Shown here: positions 25,359-32,502 of the stretch, piece by piece
Layout: every line of letters begins with the position of its first letter
How positions within the stretch are numbered: position 1 is the stretch's first letter
Notes under the pieces: generated by a model
What the model saw: the letters and a program-made list of their open reading frames with translations, nothing else
Told to the model about the DNA's origin: nothing
Database searches by the model: none
Assembly (NCBI RefSeq): GCF_900090285.1
Contig: NZ_LT607754.1
Span: forward strand, 6,226,001-6,290,000
Direction: 5' to 3'
From: Micromonospora inositola
GTDB taxonomy: Bacteria > Actinomycetota > Actinomycetes > Mycobacteriales > Micromonosporaceae
DNA: 64,000 bases
Program-made: the position numbers and the translations under genes

Positions 25359-26576
25359 ATGCGCATCGCAATGATCTCGGAGCATGCCAGCCCACTCGCG
25401 GTCCTCGGGGAGGCTGGCGTCGGAGGGCAGCGCACCCACGTGGCGGAGCTCGCGTCCGCGCTGGTCGGCGAGGGGCACGACGTCCGCGTCTACACCCGCC
25501 GGGACTCCGCCCGGCTGGCCGAGTCGGTGTCCACGCCGGACGGCTACGAGGTCTGGCACGTGCCGGCCGGCCCGGCCCGCCGGGTGCCGAAGGACGAGCT
25601 GCTGCCGTACCTGGGCGAGTTCGGCGGCTGGCTCGCCGACCGGTGGCGGCACGGCGACTGGACGCCCGACGTGGCGCACGCCCATTTCTGGATGAGCGGC
25701 CTGGCGACCGTGCACGCCGGTCGGCGCGCCGGAGTGCCGACCGTGCTGACCTACCACGCCCTCGGCACGGTGAAGCGGCGGCACCAGGGCGGCCGGGACA
25801 CCAGCCCACCAGGGCGGGTCGGCTACGAGCGCGCGCTGGGCCGGGCCGCCGACCGGGTCATCGTGCAGTGCGCGGACGAGGTCGCCGAGCTGGTCCGGAT
25901 GGGCGTGCCCCGGTCCCGGATGGCGCTGGTCCCCCCCGGCGTCAACCAGGACGTGTTCCGCCCGGACGGCCCCGTCGCCCCGCGCGACCCGGCCCGGCCC
26001 CGAATCCTCACCGTCGGCCGGATGGTGGAACGCAAGGGCTTCCTGGACGTGGTCCGGGCGCTGCCGGCCGTGCCGGACGCCGAGTGCGTGGTGGTCGGCG
26101 GCCCTTCGGCCGAGCTGCTTCCCGCCGACTCCTTCGCCCGCCGGCTTTCGGCCCTCGCCGAGTCCTGCGGCGTGGCCGACCGCGTCAAGCTGGTCGGCGG
26201 GGTGCCCCGGGAAGAACTGGCCTCCTGGTACCGCTCCGCCGATGTCCTGGCCGCCGCTCCCTGGTACGAGCCATTCGGGCTCATCCCGCTGGAGAGCATG
26301 GCCTGCGGCGTGCCGGTGATCGGCACGAACGTGGGCGGCATCGCCGACACCGTCGTCGACGGGCTCACCGGTGACCTGGTCCCGCCGCGCGACCCGCGTG
26401 CCCTCGGCACCGCGATCCGCCGGCTGCTCACCGACAAGGTCCGTCGTTTCGCGTACGGCACGGCAGCGCTGGACCGGATCCGCAGCCGGTACTCGTGGAA
26501 GCGCTGCGCCGAGCAGCTCGGCGCGGTGTACGCCACGGTGGCCACGGTCGCCCGTCCGGCACCGGCGCTGGCCTGA
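25359..26576 (+). CDS. GT4 family glycosyltransferase (MshA-like architecture)
   Basis: 405 residues, with GAGGAGG upstream of the ATG. The GT-B fold starts MISEHASPLAVLGEAGVGGQ and has VAHAHFWMSGLATV and YHALGTVKRRH in the acceptor half, then RILTVGRMVERKGFLDVV and WYEPFGLIPLESMACGVPV with the E-x7-E signature. The layout is like MshA or sucrose-phosphate synthases. It is not called mshA because neighbouring mycothiol genes are absent and several GT4 groups share these motifs. It is probably cytosolic. Confidence 0.88.
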   Translation: MRIAMISEHASPLAVLGEAGVGGQRTHVAELASALVGEGHDVRVYTRRDSARLAESVSTPDGYEVWHVPAGPARRVPKDELLPYLGEFGGWLADRWRHGDWTPDVAHAHFWMSGLATVHAGRRAGVPTVLTYHALGTVKRRHQGGRDTSPPGRVGYERALGRAADRVIVQCADEVAELVRMGVPRSRMALVPPGVNQDVFRPDGPVAPRDPARPRILTVGRMVERKGFLDVVRALPAVPDAECVVVGGPSAELLPADSFARRLSALAESCGVADRVKLVGGVPREELASWYRSADVLAAAPWYEPFGLIPLESMACGVPVIGTNVGGIADTVVDGLTGDLVPPRDPRALGTAIRRLLTDKVRRFAYGTAALDRIRSRYSWKRCAEQLGAVYATVATVARPAPALA

Positions 26577-26666
26577 TGACGGACAGCTCGTCACCCGCCG
26601 CCGGACCGGCCATGGCACCAGACGCTCCGGGTAGGGCCGGGCCGGCCCGCCGGTAGCTTCCGGCCG

Positions 26667-26672
26667 TAGGCT
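26667..26672 (+). promoter_or_regulatory. -10 element TAGGCT (leaderless start)
   Basis: TAGGCT ends six bases before the GTG at 26679, with no Shine-Dalgarno sequence. Confidence 0.5.
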
Positions 26673-26678
26673 GGGCCG

Positions 26679-27542
26679 GTGAGCGGGGAGCCGGAGTACA
26701 GCCAGGAGTTCATCGAGGTCGACGGCGCCCGGATCGGCGTACAGACGTACCCGGATCCGGACGGCGCGCCGGACGCGCCGGTGGTGGTGATGTGGCCGGC
26801 CATGGGCGTCCGGGCCCGCTACTACCGGCCGTTCGCCGCCGCGTTGCGGGCCGCCGGCCTCGGCGTCGTGGTGGCCGACCTGCGCGGCACCGGCGAGAGC
26901 ACCCCCGTCCCCAGCCGCTCCTGCCGGTACGGCTACGCCGAGCTGGCCGGCGACGTCGGCGCCGTCCTCGCCGCGCTCAAACCCCGGCTGGACGGCCGGA
27001 CCCGGCTGCTGCTCGGACACTCGCTGGGCGGGCAAATGGCGGTGCTGCACCAGGCGCTGCACGACGCGGACGCGGTCGACGGCCTCGCCCTGGTCGCCGT
27101 CGGTATGCCGTGGTGGCGCGGCTATCCGGGCCTGCGCGGCTGGGGCGTGCTGCCGTACACCCAGGGGATCGCGGCGACCGCGCGGCTGCTCGGCGTCTGG
27201 CCGGGCTGGGGGTTCGGCGGGCGGCAGGCGCGCGGGGTGATCCGGGACTGGGCGTACACCGCGCGGACCGGCCGCTTCCCGACGCTCGACGGGGTGGACG
27301 CCGAGGCGGCCGTCCGGTCGGTGCGTACCCCGGTGCTGGCGGTCAGCGTGGACGACGACCAGTACACCCCGCACGCCACCCTCGACCACCTCTGCGCCAA
27401 GCTCAGCGCCGCGGCGGTCACCCGGCACCGGTACACCGTGGCGGAGGCGGGCGCGCCGCTGGACCACTTCACCTGGGTCCGCGCCGCGGCGCCGCTGGCC
27501 GCCCGGGTGGCCGGGTTCGCCGCCGCGCTGCCCCGCCGCTGA
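26679..27542 (+). CDS. Alpha/beta-hydrolase
   Basis: 287 residues. VVVMWPAMGVRARYY is the oxyanion region, DLRGTGES the next turn, GHSLGGQMAV the nucleophile elbow with serine, VDDDQYTP the acid region, and LDHFTWVR the histidine. It lacks a signal peptide. The substrate is unknown; related proteins are usually annotated only as hydrolases. The -10 placement at 26667 suggests a leaderless message. Confidence 0.86.
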   Translation: MSGEPEYSQEFIEVDGARIGVQTYPDPDGAPDAPVVVMWPAMGVRARYYRPFAAALRAAGLGVVVADLRGTGESTPVPSRSCRYGYAELAGDVGAVLAALKPRLDGRTRLLLGHSLGGQMAVLHQALHDADAVDGLALVAVGMPWWRGYPGLRGWGVLPYTQGIAATARLLGVWPGWGFGGRQARGVIRDWAYTARTGRFPTLDGVDAEAAVRSVRTPVLAVSVDDDQYTPHATLDHLCAKLSAAAVTRHRYTVAEAGAPLDHFTWVRAAAPLAARVAGFAAALPRR

Positions 27543-27678
27543 CCGCCTGCTCCGCCCCGGTGTCGACGCTTTCCCGTTGCGCGGACCCTAGATGCCTCGA
27601 AACCGTGCGAAGTGCGGTGCGTAGCCGCCCCGATGGTGGGTAAGCGGCACCGCCCGAACACGGCGGAGGGGGATCCAG

Positions 27679-28308
27679 ATGTCAGAACGGCACACCGCAC
27701 TACGCTCGATGCACGACCTGGGCCTGGCGGCCTGGTTCGGTGGCTCGCTGATGGGAGCGCTCGGCGTCAACGGCGCGGCGGCACAGGTCAACGATTCGAC
27801 GCAGCGGCTGCCGGTGGCCTCGGCGGGCTGGGCCCGGTGGACCCCGGTGAACGCCGCGGCGATCGGCGCCCACCTGGCCGGCGCGGTGGGTGAGCTGGTC
27901 ACCGAGAGCCCACGCATGACCGCCCAGGCGGGGGTCGCGAAGACGAGCGCGGTGAAGACGGCGCTGACGGTCGGCGCGCTCGCGGTGACCGGGTACAGCC
28001 GGTTGCTCGGCATGAGGTTGCAGAAGGCGGGCGGCCCGCCCGTCGAGGGGGCCACCGAGCCGAGCTACCAGACACCGGCGAACGTCGCCTCCAGCCAGCG
28101 CCAGCTGAAGATGCTGCAGTGGGCGATCCCGGCGCTGACCGGCGCGCTGGTGGTGGTGACGGCGTACATGGGCGAGCAGCAGAAGCCGGGGCAGGTGTTC
28201 CGGGGGATGCTCGGCCGGGCCGGCGGCCTGATGGCCGCACCGAGGGCGATGGGCAAGGTGGCCGGAATGGCCACGGCCAAACGGCAGATGGCGATGTCCG
28301 GCCGCTGA
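27679..28308 (+). CDS. Membrane protein of unknown function
   Basis: 209 residues, with GGAGGGGG upstream of the ATG. About three hydrophobic stretches are visible: LGLAAWFGGSLMGALGVNGAA, TALTVGALAVTGYSRLLG and AIPALTGALVVVTAYMG. I recall similar short membrane proteins in many actinomycetes, but no named domain is recognised. A GGGTAAG sequence near 27640 resembles a stress-sigma -10, though no matching -35 was found. A hairpin follows the gene. Confidence 0.75.
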   Translation: MSERHTALRSMHDLGLAAWFGGSLMGALGVNGAAAQVNDSTQRLPVASAGWARWTPVNAAAIGAHLAGAVGELVTESPRMTAQAGVAKTSAVKTALTVGALAVTGYSRLLGMRLQKAGGPPVEGATEPSYQTPANVASSQRQLKMLQWAIPALTGALVVVTAYMGEQQKPGQVFRGMLGRAGGLMAAPRAMGKVAGMATAKRQMAMSGR

Positions 28309-28318
28309 TCGGCCGGGT

Positions 28319-28355
28319 CGGACGGCCGGAGCCCCACCGGGATGCCGGCCGTCCG
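28319..28355 (+). terminator. Hairpin after the membrane protein gene
   Basis: CGGACGGCCGG pairs with CCGGCCGTCCG around a 15-base loop, eleven bases past the stop. Confidence 0.5.
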
Positions 28356-28397
28356 GCACTGCGCCGCCGCCGGCGATCCGCCGTCGAGGCGGGCGGC

Positions 28398-28457
28398 ATG
28401 ACCGGCGCGGTGGCGGGCAATCAACGCCGGCAGGGGCTGACCGACCAGGCGAGGTGA
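28398..28457 (+). CDS. Possible 19-residue upstream peptide
   Basis: ATG at 28398 has GAGG eight bases upstream and opens a 19-codon frame ending MTGAV...TDQAR. Its stop is two bases before the ATG of the next gene, the usual geometry for translational coupling. It could be chance. Confidence 0.25.
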   Translation: MTGAVAGNQRRQGLTDQAR

Positions 28458-28459
28458 CC

Positions 28460-28855
28460 ATGACCAGCAACGACGGACCGGGCACGGGTGGCGAGCGGCG
28501 GGGGCCGGAGTCGACCGAGCCGTGGGGCACGACCGACGGGTACGACGCCGATGCGCCGTGGGGCGCGGGCGAGGACTCGCCGATGGACGAGGGCAGCGAG
28601 GAGAGCGGGGTGCCCGAGGGGCGGCGCGGGCAACGCCGGGCCGCGGCCCCGGCCCCCGACGGGAACCCGGCCGGGCGGCACGGTTTCGGCCCGGTCGAAC
28701 CGACCCGTACGGCCGTGGCGGGGCCCGGTGCGCCGCCCGACCCCGCGCCGAGCGGGCGGACCTTCCCCGACGACCGGGCCGGCGAGGACCTGCCGGACAA
28801 CGCCCTGGAGGAGTCGACCGGCATGCACCCGGAGGGGGTCAGCCGGCGCGGCTGA
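28460..28855 (+). CDS. Small hydrophilic, low-complexity protein, unknown
   Basis: 131 residues, rich in Gly, Pro, Glu, Asp and Arg, with no hydrophobic segment, probably disordered and cytosolic. ATG at 28460 has GAGG five bases upstream; a GTG six bases earlier is less well placed. The end (EDLPDNALEESTGMHPEG) resembles short conserved tails in actinomycete unknown proteins. Its composition is like that of the small convergent gene at 28927. Function unknown. Confidence 0.55.
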   Translation: MTSNDGPGTGGERRGPESTEPWGTTDGYDADAPWGAGEDSPMDEGSEESGVPEGRRGQRRAAAPAPDGNPAGRHGFGPVEPTRTAVAGPGAPPDPAPSGRTFPDDRAGEDLPDNALEESTGMHPEGVSRRG

Positions 28856-28878
28856 GCGGCCCCGTCCGCTGACGGCAC

Positions 28879-28912
28879 GACGCCCGGGGCGGTGACCACC
28901 GCTCCGGGCGTC
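28879..28912. terminator. Hairpin between convergent small genes
   Basis: GACGCCCGGGGCGGTG and CACCGCTCCGGGCGTC form a 16-position stem with one mismatch. It sits between two convergent genes and probably serves both. Confidence 0.65.
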
Positions 28913-28926
28913 CGTCGTACCGCCGG

Positions 28927-29133
28927 TCAGGAGCCGGTTCCGTCCTCCCCCGGCGTCCCCATCGCGGACGGCTCGGGTGCGGTGTCCGGCGCGGGCGGCT
29001 CGGTCACCGGGTGACCGGTGTCGTCCACCAGGCCGGGCGCCATGCTGCCGCCGTGGGCCTCCTCGGCCTCCCGGGTCGCCCGGGGGTCCCGGTCGTCCGG
29101 CCGGCCCGTCGCCGCCTCGTCCCGCTCGCTCAC
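28927..29133 (-). CDS. Small acidic protein, unknown
   Basis: 68 residues, highly charged and Pro-rich, with no membrane segment. GGAAGGGGAG lies directly before the GTG start. The text SERDEAATGRPDDRDP and GGSMAPGLVDDTGHPVTEPP looks like an intrinsically disordered protein. No family is recognised. Confidence 0.55.
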   Translation of the reverse strand: MSERDEAATGRPDDRDPRATREAEEAHGGSMAPGLVDDTGHPVTEPPAPDTAPEPSAMGTPGEDGTGS

Positions 29134-29205
29134 GCGCTCCCCTTCCGTCGTGCCTCGGCAGCGCCGGTACCCGGCCCGAACCCGGGGAAACCTCCGGCGA
29201 CGGCG

Positions 29206-30105
29206 TCAGGGCGCGGTGGCCGGCGCCCGGGTGACGTCGACGCCGAGCAGCCCGGCGAGCCGGGCGGCGTCGCGCTGGGCCTGGCCGCCGCAGCAGTTGT
29301 TCATCAGCACGTGCAGTTCGGCGCACTGGTCCGCCAGCTCGGTCAGCAGCACCGACCAGCGGCGCAGCTCCTCCTCGCCGTAGGCGTACCGGAACCTGTC
29401 CTGCTTGTCGCCGCTCTCCCAGTCGGTGCTGTGCCCGTGGAACCGGATGACGGCGAGGTCGGCGGTGGCCACCAGGATCGGCGGCACCGAGGAGACGTGC
29501 CCCTGCGGCATGTCGACGCAGACGTAGGTCAGCCCCTGCTCGCGCAGGAAGGCCACGGTGTCCACCACGGCGTCCTCGGTGAACCAGGACGAGTGCCGCA
29601 GCTCGACGCCGACCCGCCAGGGCCGGCACCGCCGGGCCAGCTCGACGATCCGCCGTTTCGCCGCCGCGCTCCGGGACAGCCACGGCGGGAACTGCAGCAG
29701 CACCGCGCCGAGCCGGTCGGCCGCCGCGATCGGCGCCAGCGCCGCCCGGAACCGGTCCCAGAGCTTGTCGTACGTCCCGGCGGGCAGGTCGCGCCAGCGG
29801 ATCCGGCTCGGGCCGCCGGCCGGGCGCAGGTCCCGCGGCAGCGCCGCCACCGGCGTGTGGTGGCCGGTGAAGAGGCTGAACGCCTTGACGTCGAAGGTGA
29901 AGCCGGGCGGGGTGGCCGCCACCCAGCCCTCGGCGGTCTCCGGCAGCGGGATCGCGTAGTAGGAGGTGTCCACCTCCACCAGCCCGAACCGCTCCGCGTA
30001 CCAGCCGAGCCGGCCGGCCGGGGTGTTGACCGCCCGCGGGTACCAGCCCGAGCGCACCAGCTGCTGGTCGGCCCAGGACGAGGTTCCCACCTTGACTACA
30101 CCCAT
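29206..30105 (-). CDS. DUF72 (YecE-like) TIM-barrel protein
   Basis: 299 residues from ATG at 30105; the frame is open to 30156. KVGTSSWADQQLVRSGWYP opens the DUF72 fold, VEVDTSYYAIP and FTFDVKAFSLFTGH follow, LQFPPWL lies mid-protein, and VIRFHGHSTDWES plus LMNNCCGGQAQRDAARLAG close it; these are the family's conserved blocks. The biochemical role of DUF72 is not settled. It is divergent from a DinB protein with about 130 bases between them. Confidence 0.88.
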   Translation of the reverse strand: MGVVKVGTSSWADQQLVRSGWYPRAVNTPAGRLGWYAERFGLVEVDTSYYAIPLPETAEGWVAATPPGFTFDVKAFSLFTGHHTPVAALPRDLRPAGGPSRIRWRDLPAGTYDKLWDRFRAALAPIAAADRLGAVLLQFPPWLSRSAAAKRRIVELARRCRPWRVGVELRHSSWFTEDAVVDTVAFLREQGLTYVCVDMPQGHVSSVPPILVATADLAVIRFHGHSTDWESGDKQDRFRYAYGEEELRRWSVLLTELADQCAELHVLMNNCCGGQAQRDAARLAGLLGVDVTRAPATAP

Positions 30106-30238
30106 GTAGTTCAGTGCACCGCGTGCCGGGCCGATCGGCAACCGCTGGGAACACATGGGGCCGTCCGCTGCGGCGTGGGCCGAGACTGTCGGTGGCCGGT
30201 CCTACCGTGGTCGCAGTCGTCAACGAAGGGCAGGCATC

Positions 30239-30745
30239 ATGAGCGTCTCCGACCAGGTCGTGACCGGTGAGCGGGCGGATCTGCTCGCCACGCTGCGGCG
30301 GCACCGCGGCTTCCTCCGACAGACCGTCGACGGGCTGACCGACGAGCAGGCGGCGCGGCGCAGCACGGTCAGCGAGCTCTGCCTCGGCGGCCTGATCAAG
30401 CACGTGGCGACCACCGAGGAGCGCTGGATGCTCTTCGCCGTCGGCGGCACCGAGGCCATGCAGAGCGCGCCAATCGACTGGGTCGGCCAGTTCCACATGC
30501 AGGAGGGCGAGACGCTCGCCGGACTCCTCGACGAGTTCGACCGGGTGGCCCGGGTGACGGACGAACTGGTCGCCACCCTCGACCTCGACGCCGCGCATCC
30601 GCTGCCGAGCGCGCCCTGGTTCGAGCCGGGCGCGAGCTGGTCGGTGCGCCGGGTGCTGCTGCACCTGATCGCGGAGACCGCCCAGCACGCCGGGCACGCG
30701 GACATCCTCCGCGAGTCGATCGACGGGGCGAAGACCATGGGCTGA
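30239..30745 (+). CDS. DinB-family protein (DUF664 type)
   Basis: 168 residues, a four-helix bundle by pattern. Possible metal-binding histidines are in LIKHVATTEERWM and HLIAETAQHAGHADILRE, the conserved positions of DinB proteins. In actinomycetes this fold includes mycothiol-dependent transferases, so a thiol-transfer role is possible but unproven. AAGG precedes the ATG at 30239. A TACCGT box lies about 30 bases upstream. Confidence 0.85.
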   Translation: MSVSDQVVTGERADLLATLRRHRGFLRQTVDGLTDEQAARRSTVSELCLGGLIKHVATTEERWMLFAVGGTEAMQSAPIDWVGQFHMQEGETLAGLLDEFDRVARVTDELVATLDLDAAHPLPSAPWFEPGASWSVRRVLLHLIAETAQHAGHADILRESIDGAKTMG

Positions 30746-30821
30746 GCCGGGCCACCCGCCGGCTCCCCGACGCGGTGATCGAGCTCACCCGCGCGATCCC
30801 GGGCGTACGCAGGGTTCCGAT

Positions 30822-30831
30822 GTGACGTCAC
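30822..30831. promoter_or_regulatory. Palindrome GTGACGTCAC upstream of the anchored protein gene
   Basis: A perfect 10-bp palindrome about 30 bases before the start at 30860. It could be an operator half or a chance repeat. Confidence 0.25.
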
Positions 30832-30859
30832 GTCGAGCGGCGGCGCTGAGGAACACGAG

Positions 30860-31639
30860 ATGAACGCACACCGCATGGACCAGAAGACCGTCGAGCGACT
30901 GCTCGTCGGTCCCATCGCCGACCCGCCGGATGGTCCGGAGGCGCTCGTCCGACTCCTCACCGCCGTCCGGGCCGCCCCGCGCCCGCGCGAGCTGGCCGGC
31001 GAGCGGGCCGCCCTGGAGGCGTTCCGGACGGCCCGGGCCGGTTCGGTTCCGGTCCCGGCCGCCCGCCCCGAGCGGCGGATCCTCGCCGGGCTGCTCAGCG
31101 CGAAGGTCGCCCTCGCGGCCCTGTTGGCCGCCACCGGCGGCGTGGCGCTGGCCGCGGCCACCGGCACCCTGCCCGGATCCGTGGGTGGCGCCGGCGACAG
31201 CACGACGCCACCGAGCGCAAGCGCCGATGGCCGCCCCACGCCGACCGGCGGCCCCAGCGTCTCGCCCACCGCGGACGCCGGCCCGTCCGACCCGCCCACC
31301 GGCTCACCCGCCCTGGTCGGGCTCTGCACCGCCTACCGGGCGGCGGAGAACGGCAACCGCCAGCGGGAGTTGGAGAGTCCCCGCTTCGCCGAGCTGGTCT
31401 CGGCCGCCGGTGGACGGGAGCGGGTGCAGGACTGGTGCGACCGGCTGCTCGCCGGCCGGGACGGGCCGCGCGGGACGGCCACCAGCGGGACGGACCGCCC
31501 GGGCGGCGGCCCGACCGGCAGGACCACCGGCCGGCCGGACCGCGCAACGTCCACACCGGAAGGTCCCGGGAACCCGGCCGGGCGCGCCACCGGCCCCTCG
31601 GCGAAGCCACCGGCCCCGACCGGCCCGACCACACCCTGA
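30860..31639 (+). CDS. Membrane-anchored Pro/Thr/Gly-rich extracellular-type protein
   Basis: 259 residues. A ~70-residue cytosolic N-terminal part precedes one membrane helix (LAGLLSAKVALAALLAATGGVALAAA). Then comes a small domain with CTAYRAAENGNRQRELESPRFAELVSAAGG (two Cys, about 155-195) flanked by Ser/Thr/Pro/Gly-rich linkers. The layout recalls anti-sigma-like or sensor proteins of Micromonosporaceae, but no sigma gene adjoins and no zinc motif is seen. GAGGAA precedes the ATG. Function unknown. Confidence 0.7.
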   Translation: MNAHRMDQKTVERLLVGPIADPPDGPEALVRLLTAVRAAPRPRELAGERAALEAFRTARAGSVPVPAARPERRILAGLLSAKVALAALLAATGGVALAAATGTLPGSVGGAGDSTTPPSASADGRPTPTGGPSVSPTADAGPSDPPTGSPALVGLCTAYRAAENGNRQRELESPRFAELVSAAGGRERVQDWCDRLLAGRDGPRGTATSGTDRPGGGPTGRTTGRPDRATSTPEGPGNPAGRATGPSAKPPAPTGPTTP

Positions 31640-31706
31640 ACCCGGCCACCCGCGGGCCCCAGGCACCGGCCGCTGCGGCGCCGGCGATCGGGACGGGCGG
31701 AGCTGA

Positions 31707-31712
31707 TAGCTT
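31707..31712 (+). promoter_or_regulatory. -10 element TAGCTT (leaderless start)
   Basis: TAGCTT ends six bases before the ATG at 31719. Confidence 0.5.
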
Positions 31713-31718
31713 GCCCGG

Positions 31719-32462
31719 ATGAGCCTGCGGCGTCGACGGCTGGCGGTCACCTTCCGGGTGGCCATCGTAGTCAGTGTGCTGGCCGGGATCGTGCTCACCG
31801 CGCTCGGCCCGGCCACGGTGACCGGCCTGCTGCCGTACTTCACCATCCAGAGCAACCTGGCCGTCGGGCTCTTCGCCGGCTACGCCGCCTGGCGGGCCTG
31901 GCGGGACCGCCCCGAGCCGCCCTCGGCGCTCAAGGGCGCGGTCACCCTCTACATCACCATCACCGGCGTGGTCTACCACCTGGTGCTGGCGAACCCGGCC
32001 AGCCCGTTCGCGGTGGTCCAGCCGGACCGCGCGCTCGGCGAGGCGTGGGGCAACCACTTCCTGCACACCATCGTGCCGCTGCTCGCCATCGCGGACTGGG
32101 CGCTGTTCGACCGGCGCGGCCGGCTGCGCCCGCGGTACGCGGCCTGGTGGCTCGCCTTCCCGCTGGCGTACCTCGGGTTCGCCCTGGTGCGCGGGCTGAT
32201 CGTGCACCGCTACCCGTACCCGTTCATCGACGCCGGGCAGCTCGGCTACGACGGTGTCGGGGTCAGCTCGCTCTTCTTCGCGGTCGCTTTCTGGCTGCTC
32301 GGTCTGCTCTTCGTCGGCGTCGACCGAGGACTGGCGCGGCGCGGCGCGACCCGCCCGGCGACCGTCGACGAGGATCCCGCGCCGGTGGCCGCCGCACCCG
32401 GTCCGGACGCCGCGCCCGCCGCCCGGACCGAGCCGGCGGAGACGGCCGCCGGGCACCGGTGA
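31719..32462 (+). CDS. Pr6Pr-family integral membrane protein
   Basis: 247 residues with six predicted membrane helices. LLPYFTIQSNLAVGLF, then GVVYHLVLAN, then WGNHFLHTIVPLLAIADW and RYPYPFIDAGQLGY are the conserved landmarks of the Pr6Pr (FAR-17a/AIG1-like) family. The His residues in YHL and NHFLH lie in the membrane, as in hydrolases of that superfamily, so a lipid substrate is possible. The C-terminal tail is Ala/Pro-rich and cytosolic. The mRNA is probably leaderless. Confidence 0.82.
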   Translation: MSLRRRRLAVTFRVAIVVSVLAGIVLTALGPATVTGLLPYFTIQSNLAVGLFAGYAAWRAWRDRPEPPSALKGAVTLYITITGVVYHLVLANPASPFAVVQPDRALGEAWGNHFLHTIVPLLAIADWALFDRRGRLRPRYAAWWLAFPLAYLGFALVRGLIVHRYPYPFIDAGQLGYDGVGVSSLFFAVAFWLLGLLFVGVDRGLARRGATRPATVDEDPAPVAAAPGPDAAPAARTEPAETAAGHR

Positions 32463-32502
32463 CCGTCGCCCTCACCGTCGCCGTCGCGGGCTGACGGACC
32501 GC

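Noticed and set aside
27625..27650. Stress-sigma (SigB-like) promoter before the membrane protein gene
   Set aside because: GGGTAAG is present, but no matching GTTT-type -35 lies at the right distance.
30860..31639. Anti-sigma factor call for the anchored Pro/Thr-rich protein
   Set aside because: No adjacent sigma gene and no zinc-finger anti-sigma motif; left as unknown.
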